This document shows positions 26,726 through 35,762 of a stretch of 64,000 nt of DNA, piece after piece. The stretch spans positions 11,784 through 75,783 of the forward strand of contig JBEIFV010000009.1 of the NCBI GenBank assembly GCA_040382235.1. The letters are read 5' to 3'. The position numbers and the translations under genes are program-made. Below the pieces are notes generated by a model, which was not told the DNA's origin, did not search any database, and saw only the letters and a list, made by a program, of their open reading frames with translations. Numbering within the stretch: position 1 is the stretch's first letter; every line of letters begins with the position of its first letter. This stretch comes from JAEUOS01 sp040382235. GTDB lineage: Bacteria > Pseudomonadota > Gammaproteobacteria > Burkholderiales > JAEUOS01.

Positions 26726-27889
26726 TCAATAGGACTTGGGAAGCCCCAGCACCTTCTCGGCAATGAAGTTAAGCACCATTTGCGAACTCACCGGCGCGAT
26801 GCGCGGCAGCATCGACTCGCGCAGGTAGCGCTCGACATGGTATTCCTTGGCGTAGCCCATGCCGCCCAGGGTCAGTACCGCAGTCTCGCAAGCCTTGAAG
26901 CCGGCTTCGGCGGCGAAATACTTGGCCGCATTGGCTTCGGCACCGCAAGGCTCGCCGCGATCGTATTTCCAAGCGGCGCGATACACCAGGAGTTCGGCGG
27001 CTTCCAGCTCGATCCAGTTCTTGGCCAGCGGATGCTGCACGCCCTGGTTCTTGCCGATCGGGCGGTCGAACACGATGCGCTCGCCGGCGTAGTGCGCCGC
27101 GCGCGCCAGCGCGGCACGTCCCAGGCCCATCGCCTCGGCGGCGATCAGGATGCGCTCCGGGTTCATGCCGTGCAGGATGTAGCGAAAGCCCTGCCCCTCC
27201 TCGCCGATGCGGTCGGCCAGCGGCACCTCCAGCCCGTCGATGAACACTTCATTGGAATCGACCGCCTTGCGCCCCAGTTTCTCGATCTCGCGCACGCTGA
27301 CCTTGGTGCGATCAAGGTCGGTATAGAACAACGTCAAACCTTCGCCGGGCTTGGCGGTTTCGGCCGGCGCGGTGCGTGCCAGCAACAACATCTTGTGCGC
27401 CACCTGCGCGGTGGAGATCCACACCTTCTGGCCGTTGACCACGTACTTGTCGCCATCGCGCCGGGCCATGGTTTTCAGGCGCAGGGTGTTCAAGCCGGTG
27501 GTAGGTTCGGTGACCGCGAAGCATGACTTGTGCTCGCCGCGGATCAGCGGTGGCAGCCAGCGTGCCTTTTGCTCCTCGGTACCGAACATCACCGCCGGGT
27601 GCAGGCCGAAAATGTTCATGTGCACCGCCGAAGCGCCGGAAAACCCCGCACCCGATTGCGCCACCGTCTGCATGATCAGCGCGGCTTCGGTGATGCCGCG
27701 CCCGGCGCCGCCGTGCGCCTCGGGCATGGCGATGCCAAGCCAGCCGCCGGCAGCCATCGCGGCGTGGAAGTCGTGAGGGAAGCCACCCTCACGATCGTGC
27801 TTCAACCAGTAATCCGCGTCGAAGCGCTCACATATTTTCGCCACCGCATCGCGAATGGCGAGTTGTTCGTCGTTGAATGCGAAATCCAT
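26726..27889 (-). CDS. Acyl-CoA dehydrogenase
   Basis: A 387-residue FAD flavoenzyme for alpha,beta-dehydrogenation of an acyl-CoA. It has the FAD/substrate loop CFAVTEPTTGLNT, WISTAQVAHK, the RILIAAEAMG region and the C-terminal GGMGYAKEYHVERYLRESM segment. Start 27889 (MDFAFNDEQ) matches the family N-terminus. It is the last gene of the minus-strand acyl-CoA/TctC block, followed by a hairpin. Confidence 0.9.
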   Translation of the reverse strand: MDFAFNDEQLAIRDAVAKICERFDADYWLKHDREGGFPHDFHAAMAAGGWLGIAMPEAHGGAGRGITEAALIMQTVAQSGAGFSGASAVHMNIFGLHPAVMFGTEEQKARWLPPLIRGEHKSCFAVTEPTTGLNTLRLKTMARRDGDKYVVNGQKVWISTAQVAHKMLLLARTAPAETAKPGEGLTLFYTDLDRTKVSVREIEKLGRKAVDSNEVFIDGLEVPLADRIGEEGQGFRYILHGMNPERILIAAEAMGLGRAALARAAHYAGERIVFDRPIGKNQGVQHPLAKNWIELEAAELLVYRAAWKYDRGEPCGAEANAAKYFAAEAGFKACETAVLTLGGMGYAKEYHVERYLRESMLPRIAPVSSQMVLNFIAEKVLGLPKSY

Positions 27890-27920
27890 GTGTCGAGTGC
27901 CCTTATTGTGTGCGTGCGCT

Positions 27921-28886
27921 TCATTCGGCCTTGATGCCGGCATCCTTGATCACCTTGCCCCACTTGGCATGGTCGCTCTTGAGTTTTTCCAGCGTCTGCG
28001 CCGGGTTCAGGAATTCGGCGTCGCATCCTGTCTGGCGATACTGCTCCTGCAGGTTCTTGTCTTCACCGGCCTTCAGCAAAGCCTGCGACAGGCGCGCCAC
28101 CACCTCCGCAGGCAAGCCGGCCGGGCCCACCAGTTCGAACCAACTGCTGGAGTCAAAGCCCTTCAAGCCCGCCTCCTCCATGGTCGGCACATCCGGAAAC
28201 GCCCCCGAGCGCTTCGCCGAAGTCACCGCAAGGGCGCGCAGCTTGCCGCTCTTGAGAGGACCTACCACCGGTGCCAAGGAGGAGAACAGCATCGGCACCT
28301 GGCCCCCCATCAGGTCGGTCATGGCCGGTGCTCCGCCCTTGTAGGGAATGTGAAGCAGGTTGACGCCGGTGACGTTCTTGAAATACTCGCCGGAAAGATG
28401 ATGCGGCCCGGCGATGCCGGAGGTGCCGTAACTCCATTTGTCGGGTTCCTTCCTGGCCGCCGCGATCACCTCGGCCACACTCTTGAACGGCGTGCCCGGA
28501 TGCACCACCAGCATGCTGCCGGTGCCGCACACGTGACCCACATGGGTGAACGAATTCAGATGGTGATAGCCAACCTTGGTCAGGTGCGGTGCGGCGGTGA
28601 AAGGCCCGCTATCTGCAAAGTAAAGGGTGTAGCCATCGGGCGCCGCCTTGCTGATGTATTCCGCCGCCACGCCGCCGGCCGCGCCGGGGCGCGGCTCGAT
28701 GATGATGGGTTGCCCAAGCAGCGGTTCAAGCACGCGCGCCAGCGGCCGCATGGCGGAATCCGCCGCGCCGCCCGGGGTATAGCCAAGTACGACCCGGATC
28801 GGCTTGGCCGGATAGGTTTGCGCAGTGACCTGCGGGCCCCACGCAGCAGCGGCAGCCAGGGTCGCTGCGACGAACAGTTTCAACAT
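27921..28886 (-). CDS. Bug/TctC-family periplasmic substrate-binding protein, tandem copy B
   Basis: A 321-residue receptor with signal peptide (to VTAQ, residue 23) and RVVLGYTPGGAADSAMRP. It is very similar along its whole length to the adjacent TctC (28961-29926): same length and shared segments such as VCGTGSMLVVHP, HHLSGEYFKNVTG, HIPYKGGAPAMTDLMGGQVPM and CDAEFLNPAQTLEK. The two are therefore a tandem duplication with divergence. Receptor specificity may have changed. Confidence 0.9.
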   Translation of the reverse strand: MLKLFVAATLAAAAAWGPQVTAQTYPAKPIRVVLGYTPGGAADSAMRPLARVLEPLLGQPIIIEPRPGAAGGVAAEYISKAAPDGYTLYFADSGPFTAAPHLTKVGYHHLNSFTHVGHVCGTGSMLVVHPGTPFKSVAEVIAAARKEPDKWSYGTSGIAGPHHLSGEYFKNVTGVNLLHIPYKGGAPAMTDLMGGQVPMLFSSLAPVVGPLKSGKLRALAVTSAKRSGAFPDVPTMEEAGLKGFDSSSWFELVGPAGLPAEVVARLSQALLKAGEDKNLQEQYRQTGCDAEFLNPAQTLEKLKSDHAKWGKVIKDAGIKAE

Positions 28887-28960
28887 GTCTGGTTTCTCCG
28901 AGTGGTATTGTCGGCCAGCGCAGCCATACCGAACACTGCTGCCGGCCAGGTTTCGCGCGC

Positions 28961-29926
28961 TCAATCGACCTTGATATTGGCATCCTTGACGACCTTGCCC
29001 CATTTTGCCGAATCCAACCTTACCTTCTCCAGCGTTTGTGCCGGATTGAGGAATTCGGCGTCGCAACCGGTGGCGTTGAGTTGTTCCTGCAATACCTTGT
29101 CTTCGCCGGCCTTCTGCATCGCCTGGGAAATCCGGGCAACGACCTCGGCCGGCATGCCGGCCGGTCCGACCAGCCCGTACCAGGCATTGGAATCAAAGCC
29201 TTTCAAACCCAGCTCATCCATGGTCGGCACCTCCGGAAAGGCGGCCGAGCGTTTCAGCGAAGTCACCGCGATCGGCCGCACGCGGCCAGCCTTGGACGCG
29301 CTGACCACCGGACCGAGCGAGGAAAACAACATCGGCACCTGGCCACCCATCAGATCGGTCATCGCCGGGCCGCCACCCTTGTAGGGAATATGCAGAATCG
29401 ACGCACCCGTGACACTCTTGAAATACTCGCCGGAGAGGTGATGCGGCCCGCCTACGCCGGAAGTGCCGTAGCTCCATTTGTTGGGCTCTTTTTTCGATGC
29501 TGCGATCACCTCGGCCATGCTCTTGAACGGTGTCGCAGGATGCACCACCAGCATGCTGCCGCTGCCGCACACATGACCCAGATGGGTGAACGAGGTGGTG
29601 ATGTTGTAGCCCACCTTCGACAAATGCGGCGCTACGGTAAGAGGCCCGCTGTCGGCGTAATACAGCGTATAGCAGTCGGCCGGTGCCTTGGCGATGAATT
29701 CCATCGCCACACCGCCGGCGTTGCCTGGCTTGTATTCGATGATGATCGACTGCCCAAGCAGGGGTTCGAGCGTCTTGGACAACGGCCGGATGCCGGCATC
29801 GGCCGAACCGCCCGGGGCATAACCGACGATCACGCGAATCGGCTTGTTCGGATAGGCTTGGCCATGGGCCTGCGGCAAAAGGATGGCGGCGCCCAGAATC
29901 GCGGCGCCTGCAATGATGCGAATCAT
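28961..29926 (-). CDS. Bug/TctC-family periplasmic substrate-binding protein, tandem copy A
   Basis: A 321-residue receptor, tandem partner of the gene at 27921. Signal peptide to about AHGQ (23), RVIVGYAPGGSADAGIRP, YPNKP opening. Conserved loop residues differ slightly from copy B (ADCYTLYYADSG against PDGYTLYFADSG). It sits 41 bases from the acyl-CoA dehydrogenase stop upstream, in the same direction, so it is likely co-expressed with the degradation genes. Confidence 0.9.
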   Translation of the reverse strand: MIRIIAGAAILGAAILLPQAHGQAYPNKPIRVIVGYAPGGSADAGIRPLSKTLEPLLGQSIIIEYKPGNAGGVAMEFIAKAPADCYTLYYADSGPLTVAPHLSKVGYNITTSFTHLGHVCGSGSMLVVHPATPFKSMAEVIAASKKEPNKWSYGTSGVGGPHHLSGEYFKSVTGASILHIPYKGGGPAMTDLMGGQVPMLFSSLGPVVSASKAGRVRPIAVTSLKRSAAFPEVPTMDELGLKGFDSNAWYGLVGPAGMPAEVVARISQAMQKAGEDKVLQEQLNATGCDAEFLNPAQTLEKVRLDSAKWGKVVKDANIKVD

Positions 29927-29967
29927 GAAATTGTCTCGATGGATTGTTGGTGGTCGATGGTTTACAT

Positions 29968-31137
29968 TCAGGACGGCAGGTCCAGCACCTGGCGCGCCAG
30001 GATGTTGCGCTGGATTTCATTGCTGCCGCCGTAGATGGTGGGCACGCGCGATTTGTAGAACAGGGTCAACACGTCGATTTCAGTGGTGCCGATCGGCACG
30101 CTGCCGGCCAGGCCACCATAGTCCCCGGCCACCTCCAGCCCCAGTTCGGCAATGCGCTGGAAGGTTTCGGTGGCCCAGATCTTGAGCATCGAAATGTCGG
30201 GCCCAAGCGCTTCGCCGCGTACCAGGGTGGCGGCGAAGCGGGCGTAGAGGTCGCCCAGGTGCACGACGTCCAACTTGACGGCGGCAAACTTGTCGCGGAA
30301 CAGGGGGTCTTCGAACACCCCGCGCGCGCGCGCCAGGTTCTCCAGAACCGCCAGGCCATATTCCGGCAGCTTGGGGCTGCCGATGAAAATGCGCTCGAAG
30401 GTCAGCAGCGACTTGGCGATGGTCCAGCCGCGATTCTCCTCGCCCACCAGGTTGGCCACGGGCGTACGCACGCCGTCGAAGAATACTTCGCAGAATTCCT
30501 CGTGGCCGGCCATGTCGCGGATCGGCCGTACCGTGATGCCGGGCGCCTTGATGTCGACCAGCAGGAAGCTGATGCCATCCTGCTTCTTGGCATTGGGGTC
30601 GGTGCGCACCAGCACGAACATGTGGGTGCCGTCCTGCGCGAGGGTGGTCCAGATCTTGTGGCCATCGATGACGTAATGGTCGCCCTCGCGCCGGGCGCGC
30701 GTCGTCAGGCCCGCCAAGTCGGAACCTGCGCCCGGTTCCGAATAGCCCTGGCACCAGATATGTTCGCACTTAAGTATTGACGGCAGGAAACGCCGGCGTT
30801 GCTCCTCGGTGCCGAAGCGCTGCAGCACCGGACCCACCATCAGCACGCCGTGGTCCTGGAAGCGCGCGATGCCGAAGCGCTCCTGCTCCTCGATGAAGAT
30901 CAGCAACTTGGCCGGCGCCAGCCCCATGCCACCATACTCGGCCGGCCAGTTGGGCGCGATCCAGCCACGGTCGGCCATGCGCAGATACCAATCGCGGATC
31001 TCGTGCCAGCGCAGGCGACGCGGCGCATAGCGCAGCGCCTGCGGGTAGTGGGTCTCGAAATCGGCACGCACCAGCACGCGGAATTCTTCATCGGACAGCG
31101 CGTTCCAGTCGCGTTCCTGCGCTACGCCGTAGCTCAC
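29968..31137 (-). CDS. Acyl-CoA dehydrogenase, large-subunit type
   Basis: A 389-residue flavoenzyme. Motifs: CQGYSEPGAGSDLAGL, IDGHKIWTTLAQ, EFCEVFFDGVRTP and the C-terminal TIYGGSNEIQRNILARQVLDLP. GTG 31137 is chosen because GGAGGG lies 7-8 bases upstream. Together with the degenerate dehydrogenase at 31229 it resembles the paired ACAD subunits used for steroid side-chain or cyclic substrates (FadE heterodimers). Confidence 0.9.
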   Translation of the reverse strand: MSYGVAQERDWNALSDEEFRVLVRADFETHYPQALRYAPRRLRWHEIRDWYLRMADRGWIAPNWPAEYGGMGLAPAKLLIFIEEQERFGIARFQDHGVLMVGPVLQRFGTEEQRRRFLPSILKCEHIWCQGYSEPGAGSDLAGLTTRARREGDHYVIDGHKIWTTLAQDGTHMFVLVRTDPNAKKQDGISFLLVDIKAPGITVRPIRDMAGHEEFCEVFFDGVRTPVANLVGEENRGWTIAKSLLTFERIFIGSPKLPEYGLAVLENLARARGVFEDPLFRDKFAAVKLDVVHLGDLYARFAATLVRGEALGPDISMLKIWATETFQRIAELGLEVAGDYGGLAGSVPIGTTEIDVLTLFYKSRVPTIYGGSNEIQRNILARQVLDLPS

Positions 31138-31228
31138 TTGACTACCCTCCGGTCACTGCGTGACATCCTTGCAAAGGAGGGCGCGAGGCTCGATTCGGCG
31201 CCCCCTTCAGGCGGCCTGACGAGCGCGC

Positions 31229-32362
31229 TCATGCCGGCTCTCCGCTGGTGGCCGCCGCCAGGCTCAAGGCATCGTAGCGGCGGCGGTGGGTGGCGCCATT
31301 GCCCAACCACGCCGCCAGCACCAGCGCGCGGTTGAAATACAGGCTCAGATCGTATTCATCGGTGAAGCCGATGGCGCCGTGCAGCTGCACCGCCTGCTTG
31401 CATATCGTGAGCGCGGCGTCGGCCGCACGCGACTTGGCGCTGGATGCGGCCAGCGAGCGCTGACGTGGCGTGGCATCGACGGCATCGAAATGCTTGAGCG
31501 CGGCAGCCAGCGCGGCCTTCGACAATTCCTTCTGGATCCAGATATCCACAGAGCGATGCTGCAAGGCCTGGAAGCTGCCGATCGGCTTGCCGAACTGCTT
31601 GCGCGTGCGCAGGTATTCGAACGTGAGTTCAAGCACCCGCTCCATGATGCCGGTGAGTTCGGCGGCGCTGCAGAGGATGGCGGCATCGAGCGCGTAATCC
31701 AGCGCGGCTCCGGCAGAGCCAGGCCCGGCCACGCAATCAGCGGCTGACACCGCCACATCGCGCAAAACCAGGCGGGCGCTGACGCTGCCGTCAGCAGCCG
31801 CTTCGGCCTCGATCGCCAGGCCCGGGCGTGTGCGTTCGATGGCATGGAGCACCAGGCCTGACCGAGCGTGGGCGGCGACCAGGAAAACGTCGGCAGCGGC
31901 AACCCGCACGAAACGGCAGGCGCCATTGAGCAAAAGCGTTGCGCCGCCTTCACTTGCACGTACCGTCGCGGTTCTTGGTGCAAGTTCGCCGGCCTCGTTC
32001 TGCCAGGCCAGGGTGACGATCCTTTCGCCAGACGCGACCATCTCAAGCATTGACGCCGAAAGCGGCGGGTTGTCACAGCGCGCAAGCGCCGCGGTGGTCA
32101 ACACCGAAGCGGCAACGAAGGGCTCGGGAAATGCCGCGTAGCCGACCCGCCCGGCGATCGCCGCAGCAGCTTCGAGCCCGAGACCCAGGCCGCCCTGTGC
32201 CTCCGGCACCAGCACTGAAAACCAGCCTTGTTCAGCCATCTCGCGCCACACCTTGTGGTCGAAGCCCGCCGCACTGGCGCGTGCGGCGCGCACCCGCTTC
32301 GAATCGGGCTTGGCGAACGCAGCAGCCGCGTCCGCCAGCATGCTCAGGGTGTCATCACTCAC
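31229..32362 (-). CDS. Acyl-CoA dehydrogenase, small-subunit type
   Basis: A 377-residue acyl-CoA dehydrogenase homologue with a less conserved active site (LPEAQGGLGLGLEA, TFEYLRTRKQFGKPIGSFQALQH, QLHGAIGFTDEYDLSLYFNRAL). Such proteins often form heteromers with a partner like the neighbouring ACAD. Start GTG 32362 follows GAAGGAGG with 4 bases spacing. It is 91 bases from the next dehydrogenase gene. Confidence 0.88.
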   Translation of the reverse strand: MSDDTLSMLADAAAAFAKPDSKRVRAARASAAGFDHKVWREMAEQGWFSVLVPEAQGGLGLGLEAAAAIAGRVGYAAFPEPFVAASVLTTAALARCDNPPLSASMLEMVASGERIVTLAWQNEAGELAPRTATVRASEGGATLLLNGACRFVRVAAADVFLVAAHARSGLVLHAIERTRPGLAIEAEAAADGSVSARLVLRDVAVSAADCVAGPGSAGAALDYALDAAILCSAAELTGIMERVLELTFEYLRTRKQFGKPIGSFQALQHRSVDIWIQKELSKAALAAALKHFDAVDATPRQRSLAASSAKSRAADAALTICKQAVQLHGAIGFTDEYDLSLYFNRALVLAAWLGNGATHRRRYDALSLAAATSGEPA

Positions 32363-32405
32363 GATGCCTCCTTCGTTCAGTCAGTGCATGGCCATCGCGC
32401 TGATG

Positions 32406-33320
32406 CTACGCGGGATCCCAACTGAACACATCCTGCGAACGATCGAGCGGGAAAAAGCTCGCCTTCATGGCCGGCATGGCATGGTCCGCGATGGTCTCGG
32501 CGGTCCAGCCTTCGGAGCGATGCACCGAGCGAATCGGCCGGTTCTGGCTGAACAGGAAAATCTCGTTGGCGCGCACGCCGAAGATCTGGCCCGACACACC
32601 GGCCGCGGCATCGCTTGCCAGATACACCGCCAGCGGCGCGATTTTCGCGGTCTGCATGCTCTTGAGCTTTTCCACCCGCGCCTTCTGGTCCGGCGTTTCG
32701 GTGGGAATCGAGCCGATCATGCGGCTCCAGGCGAAGGGCGAAATGCAGTTGGAGCGCACGTTGTACTTGGCCATGTCCATCGCCATCGATTTCGACAGGC
32801 CGACAATGCCCAGCTTGGCCGCCGCATAGTTGGCCTGGCCGAGATTGCCGATCAGGCCGGAGGTGGAAGTCATGTTGATGTAGCAGCCGCGCGCTTCGCT
32901 CTTGAAATAGGGCGCGGCGGCACGCGCGACGTAGAACGAGCCGTTCAGGTGCACATCGATCACGGCCTTCCATTCCTCGATGCTCATGTTGAAAAAGAAA
33001 CGGTCGCGCAGGATGCCGGCGTTGTTTACCACGCAATCGATGCGCCCGAAACTGTCGATCGCGGTCTTGATGATGCGATTGGCGGCGTCCCAGTCGGACA
33101 CGCTGTCGGTATTGGCCACGGCCGTGCCGCCAGCGGACTTGATATCGTCGACCACCTTCTGCGCGGGGCCGACGTCGCTGCCTTCGCCGCTGACCGAAGC
33201 GCCGAGGTCGTTCACTACAACCTTGGCGCCGGCCTTGGCGAACGCCAGAGCGAAATCGCGGCCGATGCCGCCGCCGGCACCGGTGATCACAGCCACTTTG
33301 CCTTCGAGCATTCCGGTCAT
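32406..33320 (-). CDS. SDR-family 3-hydroxyacyl-CoA dehydrogenase-like
   Basis: A 304-residue SDR with TGAGGGIG, NNAG, catalytic TSTSG and Tyr-Lys in YAAAK. The C-terminal extension (SGQIFGVRANEIFLFSQNRP) resembles the dehydrogenase domain of peroxisomal multifunctional enzyme 2. It lies between the MaoC-like hydratase and the ACAD genes, so it would do the beta-oxidation hydration/oxidation steps. 43 bases separate it from the ACAD. Confidence 0.88.
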   Translation of the reverse strand: MTGMLEGKVAVITGAGGGIGRDFALAFAKAGAKVVVNDLGASVSGEGSDVGPAQKVVDDIKSAGGTAVANTDSVSDWDAANRIIKTAIDSFGRIDCVVNNAGILRDRFFFNMSIEEWKAVIDVHLNGSFYVARAAAPYFKSEARGCYINMTSTSGLIGNLGQANYAAAKLGIVGLSKSMAMDMAKYNVRSNCISPFAWSRMIGSIPTETPDQKARVEKLKSMQTAKIAPLAVYLASDAAAGVSGQIFGVRANEIFLFSQNRPIRSVHRSEGWTAETIADHAMPAMKASFFPLDRSQDVFSWDPA

Positions 33321-33443
33321 TTTTTCAAGTCTCCCTGTTTGGTATCAAGCTTGCGCCGCGATGGCGACGTCTGTCCTATTTTCGCACGGCCTCCACAGGC
33401 CGTCGCAGACGCGCAAGGTGCGCCGTGACGCCCAAGCAGCGAC

Positions 33444-33920
33444 TCAGGTTTCGACCTTGCCCGCCACTCGGCATTTCACCATGCGCAACGGTGTGTAGGT
33501 CAATACCACCATGCCGTCGTGCTTGACCACCTTGTTGCGGGTGCGCACCAGGCCGCGACCGGGGCGGCTTTTCGACAGGCGCGCCTCGACCACTTCGCAT
33601 TCCACATGGATGGTGTCGCCGGCGAAAGCCGGATTTTCGATGTTCAGTTCCATGTTGAGAAACGCGTAGCCGGTGTGCTGCATGGTCGACTGCGCCAGCA
33701 GGCCTTCGGCGAAGCAGTAGGAGAGCGCTCCCGGCGCCACGCGCCCCTTGATGTCGGACTCGTTCTTCACGAATTCCATGTCGGTAAACAGCACCTCGGT
33801 CATGTGGATGACATTGCAGAAGGCGCAGATGTCGGCATCCTGGATAGTGCGGCCGACAGTGCGAAATTTCCTGCCCAGCGGCAGATCCTCGAAATAAAAC
33901 CCCAGTCCCACGGTTTCCAT
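33444..33920 (-). CDS. MaoC-like hydratase
   Basis: A 158-residue hotdog-fold protein. MaoC-type segments are YFEDLPLGRKFRTVGRTI, the dehydratase-like HMTEVLFTDMEF region and GDTIHVECEVVEARLSKSRPGRG. Role: enoyl-CoA hydration. It is the first gene of the minus-strand acyl-CoA block. The 229 bases upstream separate it from kynB and likely contain divergent promoters, though I could not define them. Confidence 0.85.
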   Translation of the reverse strand: METVGLGFYFEDLPLGRKFRTVGRTIQDADICAFCNVIHMTEVLFTDMEFVKNESDIKGRVAPGALSYCFAEGLLAQSTMQHTGYAFLNMELNIENPAFAGDTIHVECEVVEARLSKSRPGRGLVRTRNKVVKHDGMVVLTYTPLRMVKCRVAGKVET

Positions 33921-34149
33921 TGTGTTCTCCCCGTTTAGTCAATGCGCGAACGCAACACCGCGTCGCTGTCCGTACTTTATCCGCAGCCGTCCGCGCTGTA
34001 CACCGATCGCTCGCACCGCATGGCGGCAGCGCGCGTGTTCAATGTTCCGCGCTTGCCGACCGCAATCAAGGCGGAGCGCTCGCAGCATGAAAAGTGCGTC
34101 GGCACAGATGCGGCAGAGGCTGGATAATCGCGCTTTGACCGCACGTCCG

Positions 34150-34773
34150 ATGAAAACACTCTGGGATATCTCGCCGTTGGTATCAGTGGCCACGCCGCCG
34201 TTTCCCGGCGACGTCGAGTATTCGCATACCTGGACGGCGCGCATCGGCGCGGAGTGCCCGGTCAATCTCGGCGTGATCCGCATGTCGCCGCATGTGGGCG
34301 CGCATGCCGACGCGCCGCTGCACTATGCCGACGGCGCACCGGCGATCGATACGCTCGACCTGACACCCTACCTGGGCCTGTGCCGGGTGATTCACGCCAT
34401 CGCTTGCGGCCCGCTGGTGCGTCGCGAACATCTCGCGCATGCCGCGCTGGACCTGCCGCCGCGCGTGCTGGTGCGCACCTGCGAGCGCGCACCGACCGCC
34501 TGGTCACCCGACTTCACGGCGTTTGCGCCGCAGACCATTGCCTGGCTGGCCTCGCTTGGCGTCAAGCTGGTGGGTATCGACAGCCAGTCGGTCGACCCGG
34601 CCGACAGCAGGTCATTGCCCAGCCACCGGCAATTGCGCGACCATGGCCTGCGGGTGCTGGAAAATCTGGTGCTCGACGCGGTACCGGCCGGCGACTTTGA
34701 ACTGATCGCCTTGCCGCTCAAGCTGGCAGGCGCGGATGCCTCGCCGGTGCGGGCGATTTTGAGGGAGTTGTAA
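34150..34773 (+). CDS. kynB: Kynurenine formamidase (arylformamidase)
   Basis: A 207-residue bacterial KynB that hydrolyses N-formylkynurenine in tryptophan degradation. Zinc ligands are in SPHVGAHADAPLHY: His48, His52 and Asp54, with the conserved His58. Length is typical. The start ATG 34150 gives the family N-terminus (MKTLWDISPLVS); the upstream frame is open but not family-like. The TAA stop overlaps the kynA ATG by one base, so the pair is coupled. kynU is not in the window. Confidence 0.93.
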   Translation: MKTLWDISPLVSVATPPFPGDVEYSHTWTARIGAECPVNLGVIRMSPHVGAHADAPLHYADGAPAIDTLDLTPYLGLCRVIHAIACGPLVRREHLAHAALDLPPRVLVRTCERAPTAWSPDFTAFAPQTIAWLASLGVKLVGIDSQSVDPADSRSLPSHRQLRDHGLRVLENLVLDAVPAGDFELIALPLKLAGADASPVRAILREL

Positions 34774-35615
34774 TGACCACGACGCCGGAGAAAATCGTTC
34801 AGGAAGAAGGCGCGCAGCTCGATTTTTCGCAGGACATGAGCTACACCGACTACCTGCATCTGGACGAAGTGCTGGGTGCGCAGCATCCACTGTCGCCGGA
34901 TCACAACGAAATGCTGTTCCTGATCCAGCACCAGACCAGCGAACTGTGGATGAAACTGATGCTGCATGAGCTGGGCGCGGCAGTGCGCTGTGTGGCGCAA
35001 GATGAACTGGGCAGCGCATTCAAGATGCTGGCGCGCGTGAGCCGCATCATGGAGCAGCTGGTGCATGCCTGGGACGTGCTGGCCACCATGACGCCGCCGG
35101 AGTATTCGGCGATCCGCCCTTACTTGAAGAACAGCAGCGGCTTTCAGAGCTGGCAATACCGCTCGATCGAATTCATGCTGGGCAACAAGAACGCGGCGAT
35201 GTTGAAGCCGCATGCGCATCGCCCGGAGCTGCTGGCGCAGGTCGAGGCCCAGTGGCGCATGCCGTCGCTCTACGATGAGGCGCTGCGCCTGTTGGCGCGC
35301 CGCGGCCTGCCGCTTCCGGCCACTTGTATCGAGCGCGACTGGACCCAAGCCCATGTGGCCAACAGCGCGGTGGAAGCAGCCTGGCTCACCATTTATCGCG
35401 ACCCGAAACAATACTGGGACCTGTACCAACTGGGCGAGGAGCTCACCGATCTGGAAGACGCTTTCCGCCTGTGGCGCTTTCGCCATGTGACCACCGTCGA
35501 GCGAGTGATCGGCTTCAAGCGCGGCACCGGCGGCACCGGCGGGGTCAGCTATTTGCGCAAGATGCTCGACGTGGTGCTGTTCCCGGAAATCTGGAGCTTG
35601 CGTACCAGCCTGTAG
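34773..35615 (+). CDS. kynA: Tryptophan 2,3-dioxygenase
   Basis: A 280-residue heme enzyme that opens the indole ring of L-tryptophan to N-formylkynurenine. Recognisable segments: SYTDYLHLDEVLGAQ, DEMLFLIQHQ-type (NEMLFLIQHQTSELW) helix, distal His and heme region ELTDLEDAF...RFRHVTTVERVIGFKRGTGGTGG and the conserved SYLRK. Its ATG overlaps the kynB stop by one base. Confidence 0.96.
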   Translation: MTTTPEKIVQEEGAQLDFSQDMSYTDYLHLDEVLGAQHPLSPDHNEMLFLIQHQTSELWMKLMLHELGAAVRCVAQDELGSAFKMLARVSRIMEQLVHAWDVLATMTPPEYSAIRPYLKNSSGFQSWQYRSIEFMLGNKNAAMLKPHAHRPELLAQVEAQWRMPSLYDEALRLLARRGLPLPATCIERDWTQAHVANSAVEAAWLTIYRDPKQYWDLYQLGEELTDLEDAFRLWRFRHVTTVERVIGFKRGTGGTGGVSYLRKMLDVVLFPEIWSLRTSL

Positions 35616-35762
35616 GCGGCAGTCGCTGCCTTCTGATGGGTATTTCCGCTGCCGGCATCCCTCTGCAGGACGATTCTGTTGACGTCTTAGAACGGGAACG
35701 CGGAATTTTTTGATCTGCGGCAACACAACACCGTTCAAGCACGATGAACGTCCGGCACACGC

